A stretch of DNA of 42,056 bases from Firmicutes bacterium UBA7510 (GTDB taxonomy: Bacteria; Bacillota; Clostridia; Tissierellales; Sedimentibacteraceae), in the NCBI GenBank assembly GCA_002479485.1, contig DLNM01000001.1:1-42056 (forward strand). Direction: 5' to 3'. Position 1 is the stretch's first letter; the number at the start of each line of letters is the position of its first letter. Below are positions 33,737 through 41,243 of the stretch, in pieces. The position numbers were made by a program, and so were the translations under genes. The notes beneath the pieces were generated by a model. That model saw only the letters and a program-made list of their open reading frames with translations, did not search any database and was not told where the DNA came from.

Positions 33737-33966
33737 AAAATACACCCCCTCAGTATAACTTCGTTTTACCGCAGAAACTCCTATCAATCCGCTTAATAAA
33801 ATAGCCATACAGTCCAAAAACATTAAAACAATAGAAATAGCAAATGTAAGTATACATTATTATCAAAAACGGTCTTCATCAGAAATCCGCTAAAAATGCA
33901 ATAAATTACAAACAAAATAGAATATGGGAAAATAGCCACCACAATTGCAGGTATGAATTTTTTCAT
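33734..33966 (-). pseudogene. Frameshifted small membrane protein
   Basis: ATG at 33966 with GGAGGAATAAATT upstream begins a frame that stops after 47 codons (KKFIPAIVVAIFPYSILFVI, then FSGFLMKTVFDNN). Moving one base near 33855 restores a hydrophobic continuation (LTFAISIVLMFLDCMAILLS, then GLIGVSAVKRSYTEGVYF) ending in TAA at 33734-33736. The repaired protein would be about 78 aa with two to three helices. A one-base deletion is the simplest explanation. Family not recognised. Confidence 0.6.
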
Positions 33967-34000
33967 AATTTATTCCTCCTTCAATTACATAAATAAATAT

Positions 34001-34075
34001 TTATTACCTATTCAATTAAATCTAACACTTTTAAATACGATTGTATTGATCTCAAAGCTATTCTCTTTGTTGCAT
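34001..34075 (-). repeat. Cassette leader repeat, copy b
   Basis: The minus strand reads TTTGAGATCAATACAATCG then TTTAAAAGTGTTAGATTTAA immediately after the HAD gene stop, aligning with copies a and e. Confidence 0.6.
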
Positions 34076-34078
34076 TAA

Positions 34079-34867
34079 TTATAAATAATCTTCCGTTCTA
34101 TAAATCGGAATTTTCCGTTCGATAAAAAATGCAACACCATCTTCATCATTAGATAATGTTAATTTATCTGCAACCAGTTGGACTTCTGGTATTGCATTTG
34201 ATACTGCAACACCTAAACCACATGATTTTAACATATCAATGTCATTTTCATCGTCACCAAATGCTACAATTTCATCCATGGAAATGTGCAATCTGTCAGC
34301 TAATTTCTGTATCGTATGCAATTTCCCCACATTGTAAGGTAGGAACCCATATAAATTCTCGTCACGATAGCTAATTAACCTGCACATACATTTTTTCGCA
34401 ATATCCTCTGCAACATTCTTATCTGGTAATCTTGCGACTATTTTATTTGCTGCTTCTAATAATGGACTTTTGTAATCATAGTATTCTGCTTTATATAATT
34501 TATCAGATTCCGATATATGCAAATTATTCCAATATACTTTCTTGTCAATAGCTGTCATTATCTCTGCTGTGGCATTTACCTCATGTATCATGTGAATTAA
34601 TCGATTTGTTGTCCTTAAATTAAATCCACAACTATAAATTATCTTTTCTGCATTATGTATCATAGTGCCATCCGCTGTTATCGCATAATCTGGACAAATA
34701 ACATTGATATATCTTTCCGCACCAATCCAAAATCTTGCAGTAGCAATAACTATAACAACTCCATACATTTGACACTTATGTAAAATTTCAATGGTTTTCT
34801 TTGAAATTGTTTTATCAGTACGAAGCAATGTCTCATCTAAATCAGTAACAATCATTTTTACATTCAT
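34079..34867 (-). CDS. Cof-type HAD-IIB phosphatase
   Basis: The 262-aa protein begins MIVTDLDETLLRTDKTISKK (HAD motif I, DxDxT variant with DLDET). Motif II is in VVIVIATARFW, the cap domain covers about 85-180 (LIHMIHEVNATAEIMTAIDK), motif III Lys is near NVGKLHTIQKLADRLHISMD, and motif IV is VAFGDDENDIDMLKSCGLGV. This is the Cof family, which dephosphorylates sugar phosphates or cofactor phosphates such as PLP and FMN. Substrate unknown. The RBS is GGAGAAG. It sits between leader repeats in the cassette-like region. Confidence 0.9.
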   Translation of the reverse strand: MNVKMIVTDLDETLLRTDKTISKKTIEILHKCQMYGVVIVIATARFWIGAERYINVICPDYAITADGTMIHNAEKIIYSCGFNLRTTNRLIHMIHEVNATAEIMTAIDKKVYWNNLHISESDKLYKAEYYDYKSPLLEAANKIVARLPDKNVAEDIAKKCMCRLISYRDENLYGFLPYNVGKLHTIQKLADRLHISMDEIVAFGDDENDIDMLKSCGLGVAVSNAIPEVQLVADKLTLSNDEDGVAFFIERKIPIYRTEDYL

Positions 34868-34904
34868 TACACTTCTCCAATAACTTTCAATTTATCTCAC
34901 ACAT

Positions 34905-34990
34905 TATTTAATAAATAATCTTCACTTTATAACATCTATTTTAAACAAATTCTAAATTATGTTCAATTTGACCTCAAGGTTATTCTCCTA
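34905..34990 (-). repeat. Cassette leader repeat, copy d
   Basis: The minus strand contains CTTGAGGTCAAATTGAACAT, GTTTAAAATAGATG and GTGAAGATTATTTATTAAAT upstream of the HAD gene, next to attC-like site E. Confidence 0.55.
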
Positions 34991-35000
34991 AATTTCTCTC

Positions 35001-35043
35001 TCGACGTTTCCATATGCACCATTGCGTGAACACATTGTTAGAT
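35001..35043 (-). repeat. attC-like site E (partial)
   Basis: The plus strand has CGACGTTTCC, CACCATTGCGTGAACACATT and GTTAGAT (35037-35043). It aligns with the right part of sites A and B. The minus-strand end ATCTAAC is complementary to GTTAGAT at site C (36987-36993). Confidence 0.65.
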
Positions 35044-35067
35044 GATGAAACTTAATAACCTAAATAT

Positions 35068-35805
35068 TTATTTTACAGTTATACCAAAAAACTTCCCGTT
35101 GTCAAGATATACTTTGTTACCGTATTGGTCAGATAATATAATGCGGTCAATACTCCCTGTAAATGAATTAACATTAACATACGTATTAATTTCCTCCTTT
35201 AGATTATAGGTATTTGATGTCAAAACAAATTCTTTAACCTCATTTGGAAGTAAATCAAACATTGCTAAATCCCCATCTTTCGTGTATATAGTCAAAAATC
35301 CTTAGTTATTCTCTTCTAAATAAGTATTTACTATTTGAATGCTAAAGGATTTTTCTTTACTACTATAATTTTTTAATTCAAATTTTATTTTAAAGTAATC
35401 AATTTTGTTTTGATCTTTACTAGTATATTCAAAATAACTATCATTTGCGTTTTCAAATCCAATAGTTAATAAATCATCAGAATTACTTTTAATTAAAATA
35501 AATATACTTGAGATACAAAAGTAATAAATTGATAACAAAACAACTGAATATAAAAGTACTACTCTTTTTCTTTTATTCCATCCTACAACTACATTAACAA
35601 AAAAAATACCAATTAAGAATAGTATACCAAAATATATAATTGTTAAATGAATCCCCGTATCAATGGCAGACCATGACATTAAGCCAATGAATTCTACCAC
35701 ATAGTCTCCCAATGCCTTATTGTACTTAGTATCCATCATCATAAAAAAACTTAACGTCATAAATATCAAAGATAATATTCCCTTAACTCTAATTTTACTA
35801 CTCAT
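35068..35805 (-). pseudogene. Membrane protein gene interrupted by an in-frame stop
   Basis: A 167-codon frame (35805-35302) and a 75-codon frame (35295-35068) are in the same phase and separated only by one TAA at 35302-35304 (context GAGAATAAC-TAA-GGATTTTTG). Together they give one 246-aa protein: two to three membrane helices (GILSLIFMTLSFFMMM, LTIIYFGILFLIGIFFVNVV, VVLLYSVVLLSIYYFCISSI) and a beta-rich outer domain that runs across the stop (FKIKFELKNYSSKEKSFSIQ, then DGDLAMFDLLPNEVKEFVLT). The downstream part has no RBS. A nonsense mutation of a lysine or glutamine codon is likely. Family not recognised. Confidence 0.7.
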
Positions 35806-35841
35806 AATTACCCCTTTTTATAATAAGTTCTTACGCCTTAC

Positions 35842-35882
35842 GTCTCAATCGATGTTCCCTCTATGCACCCTTGCATGAACAT
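35842..35882 (-). repeat. attC-like site D (partial)
   Basis: The plus strand reads TCTCAATCGATGTTCCCTCT then ATGCACCCTTGCATGAACAT, matching CTTATCAACGTTCCCTCT...CCCTTGCGTGAACAT of sites A and B. Its terminal core has been lost; it lies immediately after the DUF3795 stop. Confidence 0.6.
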
Positions 35883-35888
35883 AATCTT

Positions 35889-36446
35889 CTACATTCTTGA
35901 TGGTTTTTTATTAAGTTTTAATATAATATTTCTTTTTACGGCAACTGATTGAAATAACATTGTAGCAATAGCAGATTTTTCTTTCAACGTCATATCTTTT
36001 GCTTGAGTTTTAGTTTTTAGTTCTTCAACAACTTCTTTTAAATCATTAATATCCAAAAGGTTAGTTGTGATGCAAAAGAAATTCTTTTTTCGCCCATCAT
36101 TATAATTTTCCAGTAGATAGTTAAGTATTTCAAACTTTTCAAATAATTCCGAATGATATTGTTCTATACCAATTTTTTGTATTTTTTCCATATCCAAAAG
36201 TTGATGGTGATGTGTGATAAAAGAATCGTATTTATCAATATCATTGTACTTTTCACAGGGATAATTACCACATTGAAAACAGTATTCTATATTTTGATTT
36301 TTTAAACTACATCGTGCAATAGCACATCCTTGATTACCGTCCCCACCACCACATCCAGGACAATAATTACCCAACTTCATAGGACATAATATACAATTAA
36401 GTCCACATAAAGAAAAAATATGATCATTTCGCTTAAAATTTTTCAA
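35889..36446 (-). CDS. DUF3795 cysteine-rich protein
   Basis: The 185-aa protein starts with TTG behind GAGGTGAG. The N-terminal DUF3795 zinc- or Fe-S-type cluster is visible: CGLNCILCPM, CPGCGGGDG, CAIARCSL, then YCFQCGNYPCEKYNDID, within the first 70 residues. The C-terminal half is helical and lysine-rich. The family is common in anaerobes; its function is unknown. A second, broken DUF3795-like gene lies at 38594-38787. It is followed by attC-like site D. Confidence 0.85.
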   Translation of the reverse strand: MKNFKRNDHIFSLCGLNCILCPMKLGNYCPGCGGGDGNQGCAIARCSLKNQNIEYCFQCGNYPCEKYNDIDKYDSFITHHHQLLDMEKIQKIGIEQYHSELFEKFEILNYLLENYNDGRKKNFFCITTNLLDINDLKEVVEELKTKTQAKDMTLKEKSAIATMLFQSVAVKRNIILKLNKKPSRM

Positions 36447-36469
36447 TATCTCACCTCATTTCCTCAATA

Positions 36470-36520
36470 ATAATTACTTATACATCTATTTTAACAAATT
36501 TAAAACTACAAATAACTACT
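36470..36520 (-). repeat. Cassette leader repeat, copy f
   Basis: The minus strand has AGTTTTAAATTTGTTAAAAT then AGATGTATAAGTAATTATTA before the DUF3795 gene, close to copy d. Confidence 0.45.
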
Positions 36521-36604
36521 AAGCTATAAACTAGAGTTTTTGCATCTTTTCTTATTTCATAAAAATATAGTTCTCTTCTTTGACAAGAATATTTATTTCC
36601 TTTA

Positions 36605-36769
36605 CTATAGACACAGGCTTTTGTTATACAAATCAGCAAAATGTAATCCCGCTCTTAACAACTCATCAAAGGTACTTTGTTCTACTATCTGACCGTCTTG
36701 AATGCAATTAATAAGCCTGTTGTAATATAGGCAAAAATAGTTTTTCTATTATTTTTTAAAATTTCTTTT
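36605..36769 (-). pseudogene. ABC exporter relic with internal deletion
   Basis: The first about 24 codons (IKEILKNNRKTIFAYITTGL then LIAF) look like the start of an ABC transporter with fused permease. The final part, in another frame, is the classic ABC ATPase tail (DGQIVEQSTFDELLRAG, LHFADLYNKSLCL), ending in TAG at 36605-36607. Roughly 500 codons between them are missing, and the start codon is ATA. Only the two ends of the gene survive. Confidence 0.75.
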
Positions 36770-36808
36770 ATTGTACTCCTTTTTTCTAATTTAATATTAT
36801 CAAAAAAC

Positions 36809-36883
36809 CAGTACAGTTGAGACTGTTAACATATTCTTATTAACCTCAGCACAATCTGCTAACAGTTTATATCAACTGCACTG
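36809..36883. promoter_or_regulatory. Imperfect inverted repeat upstream of the ABC relic
   Basis: CAGTACAGTTGA (36809-36820) and CTGTTAAC (36823-36830) pair with GCTAACAG (36858-36865) and TCAACTGCACTG (36872-36883). The two-block arrangement is suited to a repressor operator or an RNA switch of the lost transporter. Confidence 0.45.
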
Positions 36884-36917
36884 AGCAGTCACCTCGAGTG
36901 TTTTTCATAAAAATTAT

Positions 36918-36985
36918 CTTAGATTTAAAACTTTAAGGTACGTTTATATTGACCCCAAAGCTGTTCTCTGATGATATAACTCTTT
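36918..36985 (-). repeat. Cassette leader repeat, copy e
   Basis: The minus strand has GAGTTATATCATCAGAGAAC, GGGGTCAATATAAACG and TTAAAGTTTTAAATC directly inside attC-like site C. The first part also encodes the end of the APH-like protein at 30773. Confidence 0.6.
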
Positions 36986-36986
36986 C

Positions 36987-37010
36987 ATCTAACGTTTCTG
37001 TGTTCAGATG
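36987..37010 (-). repeat. attC-like site C (partial)
   Basis: The plus strand reads ATCTAACGTTTCTGTGTTCA then GATG, matching the left end of sites A and B (GTCTAACGTCTCTGTGTTCA). On the minus strand it gives the GTTAGAT core at a cassette start. Confidence 0.65.
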
Positions 37011-37080
37011 TTTTATCATCGGCCTGTAAAAGGTTGTCCGTAAAGAGAATTTTGCTTAAAATCTAATGATAGACTGAACT

Positions 37081-37410
37081 TTACCATCTCTCCATATTTT
37101 TTTTATGTTTTTCTAAATATATGTCTTTCAATTCTTCAACAGAAACATCATAGCAAAGCATTACGTCATTGAAATACATGAGAACATCACACATTTCTTC
37201 AATAAAGTGTATTCTTACATCCGTATCTTCGATAATTTTCTTATTTCCATCTTTTTTTATAATATCTGCAACTTCACCAAGTTCTATCATTAGCCATAGT
37301 AATTTATTCTTTCCTGTTTCGGGAGAAATAGGTTCCCATTTATCCTTATATTTTTCTTGTAATTGTTTTTGGATATCTTGCATTTTATCTAAACTGAATT
37401 TTTCCATCAT
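37081..37410 (-). CDS. MazG-like nucleotide pyrophosphohydrolase
   Basis: The ATG at 37410 (109 aa) is favoured over an upstream TTG at 37428, because GAGGAT is five bases before it. The all-alpha MazG metal site is visible: WLMIELGEVADIIKK (ExxE) and HFIEEMCDVLMYFNDVML (EExxD). The fold hydrolyses NTP or dNTP to NMP and PPi for house-cleaning or stress control. Family length is usual for the short dUTPase/MazG-like group. It lies upstream of attC-like site C, as the last gene of its cassette block. Confidence 0.85.
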   Translation of the reverse strand: MMEKFSLDKMQDIQKQLQEKYKDKWEPISPETGKNKLLWLMIELGEVADIIKKDGNKKIIEDTDVRIHFIEEMCDVLMYFNDVMLCYDVSVEELKDIYLEKHKKNMERW

Positions 37411-37524
37411 TTTATCCTCATAATTCAAATTCTTATAACCTCTTAAAATATAAATTTATTTGACCTTACCTCATTAATCTTTCATATAAATTATCCAAGA
37501 TTATCTATAATTTTAATACAATTA

Positions 37525-38193
37525 TCAATTATGAATTTTTTTAGCTACAAGTATTGTAGCAATCTTATCTCCATAGCTATCACTCTTTTCACCATTTTCC
37601 CAAATGATATTATCATAATTTTCTAATTCACTAATAATTTCGCACCCATTTCTTTCTAAATAAATTTTATAACTTTCCATGTCAGTTGGATAAATTTTAA
37701 CAATACGACTACCGTAATCAATATAATTTTCATTATCAATGCTAATGGATAACACCAATATACCTTCTGGTTTTAATGAATATATCATATTTTGTATAGC
37801 TTTTTCTTTATCTTCAATATGTATAAATGTTAAAACACTATATGCAATATCAAAATATTCCTTTTGTGTATATTCACATATATCTTTACAAAACAGATTA
37901 ACATTAGTAAAATCTTTTAAATTCTCTCTTGCTTGTTTTAAGGTATTTATTGAAATATCAATTCCAACAAATTCTTTTATACCTTTTTTTAATACCTTGT
38001 CCGCTACACGTCCAGTACCTATACCTACTTCAAGTACTTTTTTATCACTATCTAATTTTAAACTTCTAAAAAAGTTTTCACCGTCCCACCGCTCCATATA
38101 CTTTTTAAGATTTTCAGGATCTCTACATGGATCATTACCTTCATCAATAAGTAACTCATAGTGCTCTAATGCACTTACTTCTCTATTATTCAA
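37525..38193 (-). CDS. Class I SAM-dependent methyltransferase
   Basis: The 222-aa protein starts with TTG (GAAGGGGAT upstream). Motif I is KKVLEVGIGTGRVADKVL, motif II/acidic loop FVGIDISINTLKQARENL, motif IV region YFDIAYSVLTFIHIEDK, and motif V SLKPEGILVLSISID. The N-terminal segment contains DPCRDPENLKKYMERW, shared with aminoglycoside- or small-molecule-type methyltransferases. The methyl acceptor cannot be deduced. Confidence 0.85.
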   Translation of the reverse strand: MNNREVSALEHYELLIDEGNDPCRDPENLKKYMERWDGENFFRSLKLDSDKKVLEVGIGTGRVADKVLKKGIKEFVGIDISINTLKQARENLKDFTNVNLFCKDICEYTQKEYFDIAYSVLTFIHIEDKEKAIQNMIYSLKPEGILVLSISIDNENYIDYGSRIVKIYPTDMESYKIYLERNGCEIISELENYDNIIWENGEKSDSYGDKIATILVAKKIHN

Positions 38194-38339
38194 AATAATC
38201 CCATCCCCTTCATAATAATTCCTTTTAATACAACGATATAATTAATTTTATAATATCTAAATATCTATAAGACCCAATAAACAATGTGACTTTGTCATAT
38301 CCATATCACCAAAAATTATATTACCAACATATTTATTAT

Positions 38340-38513
38340 TTAAAGAGGAAGTAGTGTTAATTTACGTTTAAAAGATATTGACACGCGCTCATAAAATTCT
38401 TGATTTTCTTTTCCTAATCTATAGATAATTCCAGTAAACTCTTTAACATATTTTTCGCGATATAATATTACCAGTGATACCAATATATAACTAAGCCCAA
38501 ATCTTTCCATCAT
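38340..38513 (-). CDS. Small hypothetical protein (57 aa)
   Basis: ATG at 38513 has GAGGAG seven bases upstream (GAGGAGAAATTAG-ATG). The protein starts MMERFGLSYILVSLVILYRE, then has a basic, helical segment KYVKEFTGIIYRLGKENQEF and a basic C-terminus SISFKRKLTLLPL. It has one possible amphipathic or membrane helix at 8-18. It is not recognised. Good translation signals in a dense single-strand array support it. Confidence 0.45.
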   Translation of the reverse strand: MMERFGLSYILVSLVILYREKYVKEFTGIIYRLGKENQEFYERVSISFKRKLTLLPL

Positions 38514-38593
38514 CTAATTTCTCCTCATATTCACATGGCACTAAAATAACTATTTATTGATAATAAAAACATTCAATAAATTTTATATTCCGC

Positions 38594-38787
38594 TCATTTT
38601 ACTTGCCATTGGCATTCGCTACATTCTGAGTCGTGAATAGAAATAATTCCTCCACATCCATTACAAGTGTATTTTTCTTTCTGCTGTTTCATAAAAGAAG
38701 TTAAATCATTATCTTTAACGAATTGACTGTTTTCCATCCGCAAGGAGCAAACATAATATTTTCTATTGGTTCTATAGGCATTTTCAT
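38594..38787 (-). pseudogene. DUF3795/zinc-ribbon-type gene relic
   Basis: ATG at 38787 with AGGAGGTGAG upstream begins a frame (MKMPIEPIENIMFAPCGWKT) that stops after 28 codons. In another frame a cysteine-rich tail follows (NDLTSFMKQQKEKYTC, NGCGGIISIHDSECSECQW), ending in TGA at 38594-38596. The tail matches the C-terminal KYTCxxCGG...C..C zinc ribbon that ends one group of DUF3795 proteins. The middle, including the first Cys cluster, has been deleted or shifted. Confidence 0.55.
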
Positions 38788-38811
38788 AAACTCACCTCCT
38801 ATGCAAGCTAA

Positions 38812-38850
38812 TATAAACAATCTTAACTACCTAAATATACAATTTCTCCG
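38812..38850 (-). repeat. Cassette leader repeat, copy h
   Basis: The minus strand has TATATTTAGGTAGTTAAGAT then TGTTTATATTAG, aligning with copy c before an AGGAGG site. Confidence 0.5.
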
Positions 38851-38882
38851 TTATTTAATCATTGTTTTTCTTTTACGAAGTT

Positions 38883-39338
38883 TTATTTTGCAATGTTCCA
38901 AACAAACATATCAATCTTTTCAGCTTTTAAATTTTTTAATATTTCATCTTCAGGAACATCATCTTTTGTAATAGGGACTGCTCCCAATTTTTCTATTGTT
39001 CTTCTTGACGCAATATTATCGTATTTAGAGCCTATAAATAAACGACTAAAGCCGTGAGCTAATGCGACATGCTTAATCAACAAACATGCTTTCATCGCAT
39101 AATTATGACCTCTATGTGCAGGAGAAATACCATAACTGATATGTCCCCTTAGGTATTGCCTTGGTGAGGTATCTACCGCAAAATAAATCTCGCCAATATC
39201 TTCATTGGTTTCGATAAGTACAATTGAAAATCCATATCTGTATGCATAGCTTTTATCTAAATCAGGTTCATCATAGCTTTTCACTATTAGCTTAATTTCA
39301 TTATCTTTTAAATCAGGAAATTCTATAAATTTAAACAT
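38883..39338 (-). CDS. GNAT acetyltransferase
   Basis: The 151-aa protein has the RimJ/RimL-like GNAT layout: GFSIVLIETNEDIGEIYFAV, ISYGISPAHRGHNYAMKACL (acetyl-CoA loop RGHNYA) and FIGSKYDNIASRRTIEKLGA. The C-terminus AEKIDMFVWNIAK is typical of the group. Substrate unknown. It is one of five GNAT genes or relics in the window, consistent with a cassette region collecting small enzymes. Confidence 0.85.
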   Translation of the reverse strand: MFKFIEFPDLKDNEIKLIVKSYDEPDLDKSYAYRYGFSIVLIETNEDIGEIYFAVDTSPRQYLRGHISYGISPAHRGHNYAMKACLLIKHVALAHGFSRLFIGSKYDNIASRRTIEKLGAVPITKDDVPEDEILKNLKAEKIDMFVWNIAK

Positions 39339-39389
39339 AATAACCTCTAACTATCTTATTTCACATTGTTCTTTGCTTGTCTTTAATTT

Positions 39390-39875
39390 CTAAAAATCAG
39401 ATTCTATTTCACTAACCACAACTTTCTCGTCTTTAATATAAAAAAAGTAATCCATAGGTATAGCTGGTCCACCACCATCAGCATGAACATATATTTGTTT
39501 CTTTATAGTATTTTTTTCAACTAAATCAATGATTGTAGGATTAAGAAGTGGACCTAATGTTCTAATTGTATCATTGTATATCTCTTTGCCATCTAAATAA
39601 ATTGCTAAACAATTTGAAGTGTACTCAGAATCACAAGTATTTTTTTTATAATATGAACAATAGTAATTTACAAACTTAACATTTTCTTTTTTACCATCAC
39701 CATTCATATCATTAATAAATTCATACACTTTTTTATCTTCACCACTTTTCATATAAGTAAAGCCCATGAAGCTCAAAACATAATAACCTACTACACCATA
39801 AATTAAAAATACAGTGACACTAATAATTACTATTTTTATCATTTTTAAATATAATCTATCTTTTTTTAAAACCAT
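39390..39875 (-). CDS. Membrane-anchored hypothetical protein
   Basis: ATG at 39875 (161 aa) is favoured over GTG at 39884, since AGGATGTGA overlaps the latter. One membrane helix (KMIKIVIISVTVFLIYGVVG, about 11-35) is followed by an extracytoplasmic domain starting with a calcium-loop-like NDMNGDGKKENVKFVNYY. Two Cys (YCSYYKKNTC) could form a disulfide. The C-terminal part (QIYVHADGGGPAIPMDYFFY) is unrecognised. It lies 20 bases after the 53-aa ORF. Confidence 0.6.
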   Translation of the reverse strand: MVLKKDRLYLKMIKIVIISVTVFLIYGVVGYYVLSFMGFTYMKSGEDKKVYEFINDMNGDGKKENVKFVNYYCSYYKKNTCDSEYTSNCLAIYLDGKEIYNDTIRTLGPLLNPTIIDLVEKNTIKKQIYVHADGGGPAIPMDYFFYIKDEKVVVSEIESDF

Positions 39876-39895
39876 GAATATCACATCCTATTCGG

Positions 39896-40057
39896 TTATA
39901 ATAATAAGTAATCATGATGCTTTCTTGCTATTTCTTCAGATCTTGGATAATTTGGTTCTAATGCAACTACTTTACCATAGTTATCTACCATATATCCAAT
40001 AAATGATAAGACATCTGTATTTAATTCAATATATGTTTTATAATTATCTTTTTTCAT
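39896..40057 (-). CDS. Small hypothetical protein (53 aa)
   Basis: ATG at 40057 follows AAAGGTGAAGTT. The protein reads MKKDNYKTYIELNTDVLSFI, GYMVDNYGKVVALEPNYPRS and EEIARKHHDYLLL. It is the first gene after attC-like site A, about 40 bases from the core, as expected for a cassette gene. It is not recognised. Confidence 0.5.
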   Translation of the reverse strand: MKKDNYKTYIELNTDVLSFIGYMVDNYGKVVALEPNYPRSEEIARKHHDYLLL

Positions 40058-40096
40058 AACTTCACCTTTAAAAAAATATTGTATTTAATAATTTTC

Positions 40097-40240
40097 ACAT
40101 AATGTCTCTGTGTTCATGACGTCGCTGAACCGGACAGCAAGAGCTAGACCGTCTTGGCAGTGGTCACACCTGGTGAAGTGTGGTCTGACTTGTCTTATCA
40201 ACGTTCCCTCTAAGACCCTTGCGTGAACATGTTGTTAGAC
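40097..40240 (-). repeat. attC-like site A (complete, 144 bp)
   Basis: The ends are ACATAAT (40097-40103) and GTTAGAC (40234-40240). Inner arms TGTTCATG and CGTGAACA are inverted, and the centre has ACCGTCTTGGC...GTGGTC. Site A is nearly identical to site B over about 130 bases but differs at both seven-base ends. Its GTTAGAC end is the reverse complement of GTCTAAC at site B, across the TIR gene. Confidence 0.8.
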
Positions 40241-40272
40241 GAAGTATTCCCTTATGCCCCAAGAGCAAAACC

Positions 40273-41169
40273 CTACGAACTATAATTTTCCCCTTTATAC
40301 CACCTCATATCATTTATGATTTTATTTAATAATTCCATCTTTTCTTCATCATTTAAATATTTTTCATTAAAGTGAGATGCTTTATCCTCTGGATTGCCAA
40401 ATTTTTGTTTAAAGTCTTCCATATGTCTCCAAATAAATTCTTCACATTCATTTACTGTATTACCTACATATATTATATAATCAACACTTTGCAAATTATT
40501 AGGATTTACTTCTTTCATATAACTGGCTAAATATGCATTTGTTTTTCTATTAAGTTTTATAGATATATATTTACTTTCTTTTAAATTCTTTGAAGCATAT
40601 AAAGTTATTGAGTATGGATTCTTAGAGCGCCCAACCCAAGATGACCAATTATACTCCATAGCTCTATTAGTTAACACAGTAACTAGGTTTTCAAATTCCT
40701 TTTCTCTATATTTCTTCCAATCTATATTTCTCTGTCCTGTAAATTTTCTCCAATTTCCTATATCAATAGTTTCTGTTTCTTTAATACCAAATACGTAAAA
40801 TAATTCTCTAAGTCCATCATCATAATTTTGTGTAAAATTAGCATATTTCCTATCCTGTAGGAAATATGGAATTTCACACTTTCTATATAATATTGGCAAA
40901 ACAATTATTTTTTTAGTATTCATTTGTTTTACCCAAGCAGAACTTATTTCACTTTTTACCCATTCCGACTCTAATGCTTCAGGAGATAATACAATTCCTA
41001 GAAATTCGTTTTCTCTAATACCCTCTTCAATTTTCCAAGTTAATGAATCACCTACTTTTATTTCCCACTTATCAAACCAAACATTTAATCCAATTTTTTT
41101 CAAATCCTTTGCTAACTTCTCAACAAAAATTTTATCTTTACTAGAATGACTTATAAAAATACTTGCCAT
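40273..41169 (-). CDS. TIR-domain protein, probable NADase/defence effector
   Basis: The 298-aa protein begins with a TIR domain (1 to about 135): ASIFISHSSKDKIFVEKLAK, LNVWFDKWEIKVGDSLTWKI, EGIRENEFLGIVLSPEALES and EWVKSEISSAWVKQMNTK. The Glu in WVKSE is at the position of the catalytic TIR glutamate, so NAD+ cleavage is likely. Residues 150-298 form an unrecognised helical/strand domain (GQRNIDWKKYREKEFENLVT, KSKYISIKLN-type strands). Bacterial TIR proteins often act in phage defence after infection sensing; no Thoeris ThsA-like partner is nearby. It is flanked by the two complete attC-like sites, so it forms a single-gene cassette. Confidence 0.85.
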   Translation of the reverse strand: MASIFISHSSKDKIFVEKLAKDLKKIGLNVWFDKWEIKVGDSLTWKIEEGIRENEFLGIVLSPEALESEWVKSEISSAWVKQMNTKKIIVLPILYRKCEIPYFLQDRKYANFTQNYDDGLRELFYVFGIKETETIDIGNWRKFTGQRNIDWKKYREKEFENLVTVLTNRAMEYNWSSWVGRSKNPYSITLYASKNLKESKYISIKLNRKTNAYLASYMKEVNPNNLQSVDYIIYVGNTVNECEEFIWRHMEDFKQKFGNPEDKASHFNEKYLNDEEKMELLNKIINDMRWYKGENYSS

Positions 41170-41243
41170 GTTTTCTCTCCTTTCAAATTCTCATATATAA
41201 CCCACAACGTAGCACCTCAAAAAAAAGTTTAGGCGAAGATTTT

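Noticed and set aside
38508..38535. A possible attC-like core (CATCTAAT...TTCACATG)
   Set aside because: The bases form the RBS and start of a small ORF at 38513, and the inner arms of the repeat are missing.
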